Of a stretch of 64,000 bases of DNA, positions 8,201-17,536 are shown piece by piece. The notes under the pieces are model-generated. The model was given only the letters and a program-made list of their open reading frames with translations, ran no database searches and had not been told where the DNA came from. Numbering within the stretch: position 1 is the stretch's first letter; the number at the start of each line of letters is the position of its first letter. The position numbers and the translations under genes are program-made. Source of the stretch: Salinicola salarius (lineage in GTDB: Bacteria > Pseudomonadota > Gammaproteobacteria > Pseudomonadales > Halomonadaceae); assembly GCF_002179555.1 (NCBI RefSeq), contig NZ_NHOU01000003.1, forward strand, positions 124,001-188,000. The letters run 5' to 3'.

Positions 8201-8584
8201 TCAGTGGATCTGGTTGGGACCGGCCAGCCGAAACGGCGCGATGGCGACGTCGAAGGAGGCCTGGGTGGACAGGTCGATGCAGGTATAGCTGCCCTGCATG
8301 ACGCCGACGGGGCATTCGATGACCGCGCGACTGGTGTAGCGGAAACTGTGCCCGGCGGTGATCGTCGGCTGCTTGCCGACCACGCCGTTGCCACGCACTT
8401 CCTGCACCTTGCCGTGGCCCTGGGTGATCTTCCAGTAGCGCGACAGCAACTGCACGCTGCGGTCGGAATGGTTGTGAACGGTCACCGTGTAGCTGAACAC
8501 GAAACGCTTGTCGTTGGGCGACGATTCGTCCTCGCGAAACGCTGGCTCGACGTCGACCGTGATGTCTGGTGTCGTCTCGCTCAT
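8201..8584 (-). CDS. apaG: ApaG domain protein
   Basis: This 127-residue protein is the normal length for ApaG, a small beta-sandwich protein of uncertain biochemical role linked genetically to Co2+ resistance and to ApaH. It has the expected motifs FSYTVTVHNHSDRSVQLLSRYW and GHSFRYTS, followed by a segment (MQGSYTC) conserved in the family. Its ATG overlaps the rsmA stop codon by 4 bp (ATGA), which implies translational coupling. Confidence 0.95.
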   Translation of the reverse strand: MSETTPDITVDVEPAFREDESSPNDKRFVFSYTVTVHNHSDRSVQLLSRYWKITQGHGKVQEVRGNGVVGKQPTITAGHSFRYTSRAVIECPVGVMQGSYTCIDLSTQASFDVAIAPFRLAGPNQIH

Positions 8585-9426
8585 GAGGTCTTCTCCGTCA
8601 CTGGGTGGCTCGTCGCGCTGCCTGTCAGGTGATTGCTGATGGCGACCAGCTCCTCGACGCGCAGCGTCTGGGGGCGGCGGCCGGGGTCGATGCCCAGCGA
8701 CTCCAGCGCCTCGGCGTCGATCACCCCCTTGAGATTGTTGCGCAGCGTCTTGCGCCGCTGGCCGAATGCCACCCGCACCACGTCGGCGAAATGGGCCTCG
8801 TCGTGAGCGGGCGACGGCAGCTCGGCATAGGGCGTCAATCGCACGATCGCCGAGTCCACCTTGGGCTGGGGCACGAAGGCGCCGGGCGGCACGATGAACA
8901 GCGATTCGACCGCGCAGTGATACTGGGTCATCACCGACAGTCGCCCCCAGTCCGGCCCGCCGGGTTCGGCGGCGAGGCGCTCGACGACCTCCTTCTGCAG
9001 CATGAAGTGCATGTCCTGGATGGCGCCGCGCGCGGCCAGCAGATGGAAGATCAGCGGCGTGGAGATGTTGTAGGGCAGGTTGCCCACCACCCGCAACGGC
9101 CTGCCATCCTGCTGCGACAACGCGTGGAAATCGAACTTGAGCGCGTCGCCTTCGTGAATCCTGAAATCGGGGTAGTCGTAGAACTGCACCCGCAATCCGG
9201 GGATCAGGTCGCGATCGAGCTCGATCACTTCCAGCGCGCCGGCCGCTTCGAGGATCGGGCCGGTCAACGCGCCCTGGCCGGGGCCGATTTCGATCAGGCG
9301 ATCGCCGCTACGCGGGGCGATGGCACGCACGATGCGGGAGATCACTCCACTATCGCGGAGAAAGTTCTGACCGAAACGCTTCCGGGCACGCGGCATCGGA
9401 GAACGGTCGGAGGAGCGTGTAGACAT
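8581..9426 (-). CDS. rsmA: 16S rRNA dimethyladenosine transferase KsgA/RsmA
   Basis: RsmA dimethylates two adjacent adenines (A1518 and A1519) near the 3' end of 16S rRNA late in small-subunit assembly, using SAM. The 281-residue sequence starts with KRFGQNFLRD, then shows the SAM loop IEIGPGQGALT and the catalytic NLPYNIS motif. Start ATG 9426 has AAGGA about 12 bp upstream; an alternative ATG ten codons in (9396) has no better site. It lies 15 bp after pdxA and overlaps apaG by 4 bp. Confidence 0.95.
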   Translation of the reverse strand: MSTRSSDRSPMPRARKRFGQNFLRDSGVISRIVRAIAPRSGDRLIEIGPGQGALTGPILEAAGALEVIELDRDLIPGLRVQFYDYPDFRIHEGDALKFDFHALSQQDGRPLRVVGNLPYNISTPLIFHLLAARGAIQDMHFMLQKEVVERLAAEPGGPDWGRLSVMTQYHCAVESLFIVPPGAFVPQPKVDSAIVRLTPYAELPSPAHDEAHFADVVRVAFGQRRKTLRNNLKGVIDAEALESLGIDPGRRPQTLRVEELVAISNHLTGSATSHPVTEKTS

Positions 9427-9441
9427 GAAAAACGAATTCCT

Positions 9442-10449
9442 TCAGTGAACGCGGGCCGTCATCTGGCGGGCCACCTGCAGTGCCACCCGGAGGCTACCCA
9501 CATCGGCCAGGCCAGTGCCGGCAAGATCGAGTGCGGTGCCGTGATCGACGGAGGTCCGTACCATGCCCAGCCCCAGCGTGATATTGGCGGCCTGCCCGAA
9601 CCCGGCATACTTGAGCACCGGCAGGCCCTGGTCGTGATACATCGCCAGCACCGCATCGGCGTGATCGAGATGGCGCGGCGTGAACAGCGTATCCGCCGGT
9701 AACGGCCCGATCAGGTCGAGCCCTTCTTCGCGCAGTCGGTTCAGCGCGGGCGTGATGACCTCGATCTCCTCGCGGCCCAGATGGCCATCCTCGCCGGCGT
9801 GGGGGTTGAGCCCGCAGACCAGGATGCGCGGCGACGCGATGTCGAAGCGCTGCTCCAGCTCGGCCGCCAGGATCCGGCCGACACGCATCAGGCCGGGGCC
9901 GGTGATCGCGCTGGAGACCCGGGAGAGCGGCAGATGCGTGGTGGCCAGGGCGACCCGCAGCGGCCTGGCGGTGCGTTCGGTGGCCAGCATCATCACCACC
10001 TCCTCGGCACCGCAGGCGTCACGCAGATACTCGGTATGTCCGGTGAAGCCGACATGCCCGCCTTCGATGATCGCGCCCTTGTGCAGCGGCGCCGTCACCA
10101 TCGCATCGGCGATGCCCTGCTGACAGGCCTCGATGGCGACATCCAGCGTCTTCAGCACGTAACCGGCGTTGGCGGGATCGAGCCGTCCTGGCGTCGAGGG
10201 CGCTGCCAGCGACACCGGCCAGACCGGCAGCCGGCCATTGATTGGCGCCGGCAATGCATCGCCGGGAGCTAGCACGTCGAGCTCGACCGACCAGCCCAGC
10301 CGCCTTGCCCGTTCGGCCAGCAGGTCCGGGTCGCCGACGGCGACTACCGTTGCATCCAGCTGCTGCCAGTCCCGCGCCGCCGCCAGGGCGAGCTCGGGAC
10401 CGATACCGGCCGGTTCGCCGGTGGTCAATGCCAGTACCGGCAATGTCAT
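9442..10449 (-). CDS. pdxA: 4-hydroxythreonine-4-phosphate dehydrogenase
   Basis: PdxA oxidises 4-phospho-hydroxy-L-threonine in pyridoxal-phosphate synthesis. The 335-residue product starts MTLPVLALTTGEPAGIGPE and carries the metal and substrate motifs VTAPLHKGAI, GFTGHTEYL, and the C-terminal YHDQGLPVLKYAGFG with DHGTALDLAGTG. I place the start at ATG 10449, whose A is shared with the surA stop codon (TGATG), rather than at a longer frame that runs back into surA. Overlap with surA and the short gap to rsmA indicate one operon. Confidence 0.95.
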   Translation of the reverse strand: MTLPVLALTTGEPAGIGPELALAAARDWQQLDATVVAVGDPDLLAERARRLGWSVELDVLAPGDALPAPINGRLPVWPVSLAAPSTPGRLDPANAGYVLKTLDVAIEACQQGIADAMVTAPLHKGAIIEGGHVGFTGHTEYLRDACGAEEVVMMLATERTARPLRVALATTHLPLSRVSSAITGPGLMRVGRILAAELEQRFDIASPRILVCGLNPHAGEDGHLGREEIEVITPALNRLREEGLDLIGPLPADTLFTPRHLDHADAVLAMYHDQGLPVLKYAGFGQAANITLGLGMVRTSVDHGTALDLAGTGLADVGSLRVALQVARQMTARVH

Positions 10450-11408
10450 CAGTTCCGGTCGAGACGGTTGTCGATGTAGGCGCTGGCACGGATTTCCTGC
10501 GTCCACGCCTCGAGCTCGTCACTCACCTTGCGCTGGAAGATCGCCTGGCTGGCCTGCTCCCGGCTCATCTGGCCACTGTCACCGCCACGGGTCTCGATCA
10601 GCTTGACCAGGTGGAAGCCGCTGGGGCTGCGGATCGGCTCGCTGACTTCTCCCGGAGAGAGATCGGGAATGACGTCGGAGAAGATGGTGGGAATCTGCGC
10701 CGACTGGCGCCAGCCGAGATCGCCCCCCTGCAACGCCTGGGCGTCGTCGGACTCGGCCACGGCGAGTTGCTGGAAGTCGGCGCCATCCCGCAGCTGCCGA
10801 TAGAGCTTCTGCGCCTCCGCCTGCGCCTGGGTGACCTGATCCGGCGTCGGCGACTGGGGCACGGCGACCAGGATCTGAGCGAGATGGTAGGCAACGTTGC
10901 TGTTTTCGCTGCGCTGGCTCAGGAAACGATCGACCTCCCGATCCGACACCGTGACCCTGCTGGCGACCCGGCTCTGCTGTACCTGGCGAATCAGCAGCTC
11001 GCGCCGAACCTGCTCGCGCACTTCGGCCAGGCTCTGGCCCTGCTGTTCCAGCGTATTGGCGAACTCGTCCAGACTCATGCCGTTGTTTTCGGCAATGCCA
11101 CGCATGGTGCTGTTGAGCTGGGTTTCATCGATGCTCAGATTGGCATCTTCGGCCATCTGCAGCTCGATCTGCTCGACAATCATGCGATCCAGCACCTGAC
11201 GCTCCAGCGCCTGTCCCGGCGGCATCGGGATATTGTTGGCCTGCAGCTGGTCGCGCGCCTGGACGACACGCCTTTCGAGCTGACTGTGCATGATGGCATC
11301 GTCGTTGACCACGGCAACGATACGATCCAGCGGCACCACCTCCGCCATCGCGGACAACGGCGACAGCAGCATTACCAGCGCCAGGGGGATCCATACTCTA
11401 GGACGCAT
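10449..11408 (-). CDS. surA: Periplasmic chaperone SurA with one parvulin domain
   Basis: SurA escorts outer-membrane proteins, including LptD, through the periplasm. The 319-residue protein has a signal peptide ending near AMA/EV (residue 22), the SurA N-terminal domain with VAVVNDDAIMHSQLE at about 31-45, one parvulin-like domain (about 170-275, HLAQILVAVP to GFHLVKLIE) and the terminal helix EAWTQEIRASAYI. E. coli SurA has 428 residues and two parvulin domains, so one domain of about 105 residues is missing here with no frameshift. The longer open frame upstream of 11408 has no signal peptide and is rejected. Confidence 0.92.
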   Translation of the reverse strand: MRPRVWIPLALVMLLSPLSAMAEVVPLDRIVAVVNDDAIMHSQLERRVVQARDQLQANNIPMPPGQALERQVLDRMIVEQIELQMAEDANLSIDETQLNSTMRGIAENNGMSLDEFANTLEQQGQSLAEVREQVRRELLIRQVQQSRVASRVTVSDREVDRFLSQRSENSNVAYHLAQILVAVPQSPTPDQVTQAQAEAQKLYRQLRDGADFQQLAVAESDDAQALQGGDLGWRQSAQIPTIFSDVIPDLSPGEVSEPIRSPSGFHLVKLIETRGGDSGQMSREQASQAIFQRKVSDELEAWTQEIRASAYIDNRLDRN

Positions 11409-11497
11409 GCCTACCTCTCTTGCTTTGATGGAGCGGCGAGCCGCTCGGGCTCGCCGTAAACATTGATTGACTGCGATCTCTCGCCGGCCCGGTTTCG

Positions 11498-13963
11498 TCA
11501 GAACTGCGTCGCTTCGTAACCCGGCACGGCCTGCGCGAAGTAGCTGTCGGCTTCCTGACCGACGCCGCCCAGCCCCTTGAACACGAAACGCAGGAACAGG
11601 CCTCGGTCGGTGTAATCGTCTTCGATGGTGTTGGCAGTGTGATTGTCCTCGACCCATTCGCGCCATACCACCTGCACCGCGCTGCAGCAGCTGTTGAACT
11701 GGACACCGGCCAGGGTTTCCAGATCGCGGCTGTTGGTATTGTCGTAGAGGTAGCGGCCGATCAGATCCAGGGACGACGTCGCCTTGTAGGCGAACGACAC
11801 GTCGAAATCTTCCCGGTCGTAGCCCAGACGATCCTCCGCATAACCCGAGGGATCGAACCCTTGGAGTTGCCAACGGTAGCCAAGGTTCACTACGTGACCG
11901 ACAGGACTCAGATACTGGAGATACGCCGACGTTCGTTCGGTGGTGGAACGATCGGGATCGTAGAACCACTCGTAACGCGAGCGCCACTGGTCGTTGATGC
12001 GCCAATCGAGCTGGGTGATGACCGGCGAACGATCGCGGGTGGCGCGATACCAGTCCTCGTAGTTGGTTTCCTTGTCCGGCAACGTATCCGGATCGCCTTC
12101 AATGTCGATGTTGCGATCGGAGAAGTAGGCACTCTGCCCCACGGAGAGCGACAGCCGCTCACGGCCGGTATCGTCCTCGAGGAAGCGCGTCGAGGCCCCA
12201 TAAGAGAGCTTGTTGACGTCTCCCACGCGATCGGCGCCCGTGAACCGGTAAGGCGACCACAGCTGGCTCCAGGAGACCGAACGCTCGTCGGTATCGAACT
12301 CCGGGAACTCCGACTGGTCGCGCTCGGGCACGTAGGCGTAGTAGAGACGCGGCTCGAAGGTCTGTTTCCAGTCGTTATCGAACAGCGACACGTCGCGCTG
12401 GAAGATCAGCCCGGAGTCGACCGAGTACACCGGCACGGTGCGCGACAGACTCTCGTCGCGGTCGGTATCCCGGTTGCCGTAGTCGAGCTCGTAATTGGTC
12501 TGCCAGAGCTGGAAGCGCGGCTCGAGGAAGCCCCAACTGGGCTGGGCACGCCAGCCGATGGCCGGCGTCAGGTTGACGCGCGTACCGTTGGCCGCTTCGC
12601 GCAGCAGTATGCGACGCGTGTTGCCGGTTTCCTCGTCTTCCCAGAAGCCGTCGCTGTCGACGCCTTGCAGATCGCGCCAGAAGTAGGTCGCGTTGGAGTT
12701 CCACTCCTGGTAGAAGCCGTTGTCCTGCTGCCAGCGCGCGTTGGCGGTCAGGCTCGGCAACTGATAGTAAGGACGGTCGTCCTCGTCCAGCGGGTAGTCC
12801 ATCCGCTGGTAGCCCTGCGCCCGCGCATCGAGATTCCAGGTCGTGCCTTGATAGCTCAGCCGCGCCAGGCGTTCGAGATACTCGGTATCCTGCTCGCCGA
12901 AGTCGCGACCGAAGTCATCGAAGTAGCGCCCGTCACTCGCGGCGCCGTAGCGCATGGCGTAATCCAGCCGTTCGGTGAACCGACCGTAGTGGCTGTAATC
13001 GACGTACCAGCGATCCTCGCCGTCGAAGGCGTCGTCGGGATCGTTGGGGTTGTCGCTCTCGCCACCGTTGTCGTTGGGCAGGTAGGAGCCTTCGATCGAG
13101 CCCTGGTCGCTGCCGAACAGATAGCGGAATTCGCCACCCAGCATGAAGCCGTGATCGGAGATGACCCGCGGCGTGATCGTGGCGTCGTAATTGGGCGCCA
13201 GGTTGAGATAGTAGGGCTGGCTGTAATCGAGACCGTCGCTGGAGATTCCCATCGTCGGCCATAGAAAGCCGCTTTGACGCCGATCATCGATAGGGAAACG
13301 CACCCAAGGCCAGTAGAAGACGGGGACGTCTCCCATTTCCAGCCGCGCGTTGGATGCGGTGCCGAACCCCTGCTCGCGATCGATGGTGACGTCGCTTCCC
13401 ACCAGACGCCATAGCCGGCTATCCGGTGCGCAGGTAGTGAAGCTGGCCTCACGCATGCGGTAGCGGCCATCGGCGAGACGCTGCATCGACTGGGCGTCGC
13501 CTCGAATCCGCTGATCGTGAACCACGTAGTGCGCGTCATCGATACGCGCGGCATCGCTGTCGAGCGATACCTGGCCTTCTTCGCCACGTACCAGCATGCC
13601 CGGATAGCGAATGGCCAGCGGTCCTTCGGCGAATGCCGTGTCGCGCGCGGCATTGACGCTAACTCGCGGCGATTCCAGCTGGCTCTCGCCGCGCCGCAGC
13701 ACGACGTTCCCGCCCAGGATGGTTTCACCGTCGTTGCCGTACTCGGCCGATGCCGAGTCGGACAGCACCTCTTCGGGGGTCTTGCCTTCGGGCAGCAAAT
13801 AGCCCGGTTCGATATAGCGGCCACCACACAGGGCGCCGGCCGGCGCTTGATCGCCCCATGGCGCCCAATCCAGTTGATCCGCGGGTAACGGTGCGGGGGG
13901 CGCCGCCTGGGCCGTCGATGAAATCAGGCCAGTCAGGGCAGTCCAGACCAGTCGCTTGCCCAT
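11498..13963 (-). CDS. lptD: LPS-assembly protein LptD
   Basis: LptD with LptE forms the outer-membrane translocon that inserts lipopolysaccharide. The 821-residue precursor has a signal peptide ending at about AQA/AP (residue 20), the periplasmic beta-jellyroll and a C-terminal barrel. The conserved cysteines that form two inter-domain disulfides are present: one near the N-terminus (ALCGG), one before the barrel (FTTCAPD) and the adjacent pair NSCCSAV. Start ATG 13963 has AGAGGA just before it. It heads the lptD-surA-pdxA series and is divergent from amgK-murU, as in Pseudomonas. Confidence 0.95.
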   Translation of the reverse strand: MGKRLVWTALTGLISSTAQAAPPAPLPADQLDWAPWGDQAPAGALCGGRYIEPGYLLPEGKTPEEVLSDSASAEYGNDGETILGGNVVLRRGESQLESPRVSVNAARDTAFAEGPLAIRYPGMLVRGEEGQVSLDSDAARIDDAHYVVHDQRIRGDAQSMQRLADGRYRMREASFTTCAPDSRLWRLVGSDVTIDREQGFGTASNARLEMGDVPVFYWPWVRFPIDDRRQSGFLWPTMGISSDGLDYSQPYYLNLAPNYDATITPRVISDHGFMLGGEFRYLFGSDQGSIEGSYLPNDNGGESDNPNDPDDAFDGEDRWYVDYSHYGRFTERLDYAMRYGAASDGRYFDDFGRDFGEQDTEYLERLARLSYQGTTWNLDARAQGYQRMDYPLDEDDRPYYQLPSLTANARWQQDNGFYQEWNSNATYFWRDLQGVDSDGFWEDEETGNTRRILLREAANGTRVNLTPAIGWRAQPSWGFLEPRFQLWQTNYELDYGNRDTDRDESLSRTVPVYSVDSGLIFQRDVSLFDNDWKQTFEPRLYYAYVPERDQSEFPEFDTDERSVSWSQLWSPYRFTGADRVGDVNKLSYGASTRFLEDDTGRERLSLSVGQSAYFSDRNIDIEGDPDTLPDKETNYEDWYRATRDRSPVITQLDWRINDQWRSRYEWFYDPDRSTTERTSAYLQYLSPVGHVVNLGYRWQLQGFDPSGYAEDRLGYDREDFDVSFAYKATSSLDLIGRYLYDNTNSRDLETLAGVQFNSCCSAVQVVWREWVEDNHTANTIEDDYTDRGLFLRFVFKGLGGVGQEADSYFAQAVPGYEATQF

Positions 13964-14332
13964 GTCCTCTGTGTCCTTGCCGAGTGGAGTCGGTATTATA
14001 CAGACCTCGACGGGAGTTGCCGCGAAGCCATTCCTTGTTGAACCGTCCGAGTATCTACCGCGTCCATTACATCGAATTCGACGGCACCTTTCGATTTGGC
14101 GATGCCGGCCAAACGCGGCACACTGATGACAGCCGTTCGATGTCTCGCCGTTCGATGGTCTCGCCATCACGCTCGAAAACGTATCGCCCTGCACGAACGA
14201 TGCATCGACGACGCGCACGGCACACCCAGATTAGGGCCCAGCATGCGGTGCCATCTCCGGCCCGTCAACTCGCCACGCGAGCTGGCCGCGGCGACGCATC
14301 GAAACGCCCCATCATCACGACCGGAAGCCTGC
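13964..14332. other. Divergent intergenic region lptD/amgK
   Basis: This 369-bp gap should hold the promoters of lptD (leftward) and amgK (rightward). I see no clear consensus promoter, hairpin or repeat. The amgK frame is open back to about 14096, but nothing upstream of 14333 resembles the family. Confidence 0.5.
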
Positions 14333-15364
14333 ATGACCTTGCGCCTCGACTCCCTTCGTCACTGGATCGCCACCCAGCACCGTCTTTCACCCGATGCCTG
14401 CCGATGGGAAGCGGTCGCCGGCGATGCCAGCCTGCGCGGCTACTGCCGTGTCACCTTTCCCGACGCCACCACCCGGATCGTCATGGATGCGCCGCCGACG
14501 CTGGAAGATAGCGGCCCCTTCGTGGCCATCGGCCGGGAATGGCACGCCGCAGGGCTGCCGGTGCCAACGATCCATGCCATTGATCTCGAGCAGGGATTCA
14601 TCGAGCTCGACGATCTCGGCAACGATAGCCTGCATCACCATTTTGATACCGATGCCGGCGCGCGGGCGGGCACCGCGCAGGCGCTCGACCTGCTCGACGC
14701 CATCGAACAGCGCGCACCGTTCTCCTCGTTGCCGCGCTACGAGCCCGCGTTTCTCGAGGAAGAGATGGACCGCTTCCCCGACTGGGGCCTGACGCGCTGG
14801 CTCGGGATCGAAACGCCGCCACAGTGGCCGGAGGTCAAGCGCCATCTGCTCGACAGCATCGCCAGACTCCCCACCGTCGCCGTGCACCGCGACTTCGACG
14901 CCATGAACCTGATGATCCGTGAGGACCGGCTGTGGATCATCGATTTCCAGGGCGCGCTGGCCGGGCCGCTCGGCTACGATCTGATTTCGCTGCTGCGGGG
15001 GCGCTACCATCGCTGGTCGCGCCAGCAGATGGACGACTGGATCGAAGGCTTCCGCCAGCGCTGCCTCGCCGCGGGGCGCATCGCACCTGACATCGACGCC
15101 CGAGCGTTCCGCACGAGCGTCGAGGCGATCGGCGCCCAGCGCCAGCTCAAGATCCTCGGCCAGTTCTGCCGGCTCTGCCTGCGCGACGGCAAGCCGCGCT
15201 ATCTCGAATGGCTGCCCCACTTCTACGCGCATCTCGACGACGGACTGGAAGCACTGCCCGCCCTCGGCGACTTCCACGCCTGGCTACGTGAAAGCTATCG
15301 CCCGGCCATGGAAGCGCGCCTGGCCGAGCACCGCGCGGCCAACGGCGGCGGAGGCGACTCATGA
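14333..15364 (+). CDS. amgK: N-acetylmuramate/N-acetylglucosamine kinase AmgK
   Basis: AmgK phosphorylates the anomeric carbon of MurNAc released during cell-wall turnover; MurU then makes UDP-MurNAc. This bypasses de novo synthesis and the fosfomycin target. The 343-residue protein has the aminoglycoside-phosphotransferase fold: ASLRGYCRV nucleotide loop, catalytic VHRDFDAMNLMI and metal-binding IDFQGALAGPLGYDL. ATG 14333 follows GGAAG by 6 bp. It overlaps murU by 4 bp and lies divergent from lptD, the same arrangement as in Pseudomonas. Confidence 0.93.
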   Translation: MTLRLDSLRHWIATQHRLSPDACRWEAVAGDASLRGYCRVTFPDATTRIVMDAPPTLEDSGPFVAIGREWHAAGLPVPTIHAIDLEQGFIELDDLGNDSLHHHFDTDAGARAGTAQALDLLDAIEQRAPFSSLPRYEPAFLEEEMDRFPDWGLTRWLGIETPPQWPEVKRHLLDSIARLPTVAVHRDFDAMNLMIREDRLWIIDFQGALAGPLGYDLISLLRGRYHRWSRQQMDDWIEGFRQRCLAAGRIAPDIDARAFRTSVEAIGAQRQLKILGQFCRLCLRDGKPRYLEWLPHFYAHLDDGLEALPALGDFHAWLRESYRPAMEARLAEHRAANGGGGDS

Positions 15365-16026
15365 AGGCGATGATTCTCGCCGCCGGCCTCGGCACCCGCA
15401 TGCGCCCGCTCACCGACCACTGCCCCAAGCCGCTGCTGCCGGTCGCCGGCAAGCCGCTGATCGTCCATCATCTCGAACGCCTGGCAGCGGCGGGAATTTG
15501 CGACATCGTGATCAATGTCAGCTTCCGGGCGCAGCAGATCATCGATGCGCTCGGCGACGGCGACCGTTACGGTGTCTCGCTCACCTTCAGCGTCGAAGAG
15601 GCACCGCTGGAAACCGCCGGCGGCCTGCGCCAGGCGTTACCCGCGCTCGGCGAGGCGCCTTTCGTGCTGGTCAACGGCGATGTCTGGACGGACTTCCCCC
15701 TCGAGCGGCTGGCGTTGACCGAAGGCGACCTGGCCTCGCTGGTGATGGTGAACACTACCGACTTCCATCGTCGCGGCGACTTTCACCTCGATGCCCGCGG
15801 CCGTCTGCATGCCGAGGGCGAACCGCGTCTGATCTATGCCGGCCTGGGTGTCATCCACCCCCAACTGGTTGCCGACCTGCCAGTCGGCACGGTCGCCAGG
15901 CTGGCGCCGCTGCTGACCGAGGCCATGCAGGCCGGCCACGTCGGCGGCTGGCACCATCGCGGCGACTGGGTCGATGTCGGCACCCCGGAACGGCTGGCCG
16001 AACTGGAAGCCAGGCTGCAGTCATGA
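15361..16026 (+). CDS. murU: N-acetylmuramate-1-phosphate uridylyltransferase MurU
   Basis: MurU converts MurNAc-alpha-1-phosphate and UTP to UDP-MurNAc. The 221-residue protein is a small nucleotidyltransferase with the N-terminal signature AMILAAGLGTRMRPLT, KPLLPVAGKPLI and the metal-binding VNGDVWTD. Length and neighbour match MurU rather than glucose-1-phosphate thymidylyltransferases. Its ATG overlaps the amgK stop (ATGA). Confidence 0.93.
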   Translation: MKAMILAAGLGTRMRPLTDHCPKPLLPVAGKPLIVHHLERLAAAGICDIVINVSFRAQQIIDALGDGDRYGVSLTFSVEEAPLETAGGLRQALPALGEAPFVLVNGDVWTDFPLERLALTEGDLASLVMVNTTDFHRRGDFHLDARGRLHAEGEPRLIYAGLGVIHPQLVADLPVGTVARLAPLLTEAMQAGHVGGWHHRGDWVDVGTPERLAELEARLQS

Positions 16027-16173
16027 CGGCGCGGACATCACCAGCGAGCGCCGGGAATGTTATCCTGCCCTCATCGATCAACACGTGATTCAACGACGAA
16101 TCCCCAGTAAGAGGGCATTTACAAAATGCCTGCGCTCGGCAATACGGCGTTGAAATCGATCTCAAAATACTCA

Positions 16174-16188
16174 TTTACTCCATGTAAA
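16174..16188. promoter_or_regulatory. Possible operator upstream of the OsmC-family gene
   Basis: An inverted repeat TTTAC-N5-GTAAA lies 79 bp before the start codon in an otherwise AT-rich leader. It may be a regulator site or chance; no regulator is identified. Confidence 0.2.
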
Positions 16189-16266
16189 CTCCGCTTTTTC
16201 GACCGATTTCGCCTTGTCTTGCCTTCGCTCGTCGAATTTGTAAACACCCTCTAAGGAATCCTTGCC

Positions 16267-16686
16267 ATGAAAGCCACAGTCAAATGGACCGACGGCCGCC
16301 AGTTCGTCACCGAATCCGGCAGCGGCCACAGTATCGTGATCGACGGCAACCCGGACCACGGCGGCCGCAACACCGGCCCGCGCCCGATGGAAATGGTGCT
16401 GATGGGTCTCGGCGGCTGCACGTCGTTCGACGTCATCCAGATTCTCGAAAAGGCTCGCGCCAACGTCACCGACTGCGTCGCCACCCTGGAAGCCGAGCGC
16501 TTCGACGGCACCCCCAGCGTGTTCACCAAGATCCACGTCCACTTCGTCGTCACCGGCAAAGGGCTGAAGGATGCCGTGGTGAAGCGCGCCGTCGACCTCT
16601 CTGCCGAGAAATACTGCAGCGCCTCGCTGATGCTCGCCAAGGGCGGCGTGGAAATCACCCACTCCTACGAGATCGTCGAGGCGTAA
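16267..16686 (+). CDS. OsmC family protein (YhfA-like)
   Basis: A 139-residue protein of the OsmC/Ohr fold. It has the family start MKATVKWTDGRQFV, the central GGRNTGPRPMEMVLMGLGGCTSFDV with one cysteine of the peroxidatic pair, and SAEKYCSASLML with the second. Members reduce organic hydroperoxides or are of unknown role; the YhfA subgroup is usually close to crp. AAGGAA lies 7 bp before the ATG. A 7-bp repeat array begins right at the stop codon, and a bidirectional terminator follows. Confidence 0.88.
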   Translation: MKATVKWTDGRQFVTESGSGHSIVIDGNPDHGGRNTGPRPMEMVLMGLGGCTSFDVIQILEKARANVTDCVATLEAERFDGTPSVFTKIHVHFVVTGKGLKDAVVKRAVDLSAEKYCSASLMLAKGGVEITHSYEIVEA

Positions 16687-16791
16687 GACGCGAGACGCGA
16701 GACGCGAGCCGCGAGCCGCGAGCCGCGAGCCGCGAGCCGCGAGCCGCGAGCCGCGAGCCGCGAGCCGCGAGCCGCGAGCCGCGAGCCGCGA
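16687..16791. repeat. 7-bp tandem array, 15 units
   Basis: Three units of GACGCGA (16687-16707) are followed by twelve units of GCCGCGA (16708-16791). The array starts at the base after the TAA of the OsmC-family gene and ends 24 bp before the terminator stem. A period of 7 that is not a multiple of three, together with the stop codon, makes coding unlikely. Such arrays expand and contract by slipped-strand replication. Confidence 0.95.
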
Positions 16792-16815
16792 GGAGCAGGC
16801 TCCTGCCTCAAACGC

Positions 16816-16847
16816 AAAATGCCAGCGATGTTTATCGCTGGCATTTT
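16816..16847. terminator. Bidirectional terminator between the OsmC gene and coq7
   Basis: A perfect 14-bp stem AAAATGCCAGCGAT/ATCGCTGGCATTTT with a GTTT loop has T-rich tails on both strands. It can end transcription of the OsmC gene from the left and coq7 from the right. Confidence 0.9.
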
Positions 16848-16894
16848 CGTTCGAGGATGCTTTTTAAAGCTGCCCCTTCGTCGTCGCTTGCGGT

Positions 16895-17536
16895 TCAGAT
16901 CCGGTAGACGCTTTTCGTCATGACCTTCGACACCAACCGCATGCCCCACTTCACCGGTAGCGGGAAGCGGCTGCCGCCGGATTCCAGCGCCCAGCGTTCG
17001 TGCTGCGCTTCGTCGATGCACATCTGCTCCAGTACCGCCCGCGAGCGCTTGTCGTCGATCGGCAGCTTGCGCAGATGCGACTCGAGATGGCGTCCCACCT
17101 GCTCTTCGGTGGCGGCAACGAAGCCGAGACTGACACGGTCGCCGATCGCGCCGGCCAGCGCGCCCAAGCCGAAGGAGGCGGCGTAGAACGCGGGGTTGAG
17201 ATAGCTGGTGCGGCCGTCGAGCTCCTGCAGGCGCTGGTCGCACCATGCCAGGTGATCGATCTCCTCCGCGGCGGCTTCTTCCATGCGTTCGCGGGTCTCG
17301 GTCAATTTCGCCGTCAGGCCCTGACCCTGATAGAGCGCCTGCGCGCAGACCTCGCCGGTATGGTTGATGCGCATCAACCCCGCGACCTGACGACGCTGCT
17401 CCTCGTCGAGAAAGCTTTCGGGTTGCACATTGGCCGGGGATGGTCGACTCGGCTGGGCCGCCTTGGGTACCAGCGTGCGCAGCACGGTATCGAACTGATG
17501 GATCAGATTGTCGGCACGGGAAATCTGGCGTGTCAT
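16895..17536 (-). CDS. coq7: Ubiquinone biosynthesis hydroxylase Coq7
   Basis: Coq7 is a di-iron monooxygenase that hydroxylates demethoxyubiquinol in the penultimate steps of aerobic ubiquinone synthesis. The 213-residue protein has the ferritin-like iron ligands [23 protein letters not shown], and [10 protein letters not shown] in order. Start ATG 17536 has GGAG seven bases before it; 31 extra in-frame codons upstream are not family-like. Proteobacteria use either Coq7 or the flavoprotein UbiF for this step; here it is Coq7. Confidence 0.94.
   Translation of the reverse strand: MTRQISRADNLIHQFDTVLRTLVPKAAQPSRPSPANVQPESFLDEEQRRQVAGLMRINHTGEVCAQALYQGQGLTAKLTETRERMEEAAAEEIDHLAWCDQRLQELDGRTSYLNPAFYAASFGLGALAGAIGDRVSLGFVAATEEQVGRHLESHLRKLPIDDKRSRAVLEQMCIDEAQHERWALESGGSRFPLPVKWGMRLVSKVMTKSVYRI

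Noticed and set aside
16690-16907. Repetitive frames across the GCCGCGA array
   Set aside because: The period of 7 makes every frame open in some direction; the products are low-complexity and begin within the repeat or in antisense to the OsmC gene.
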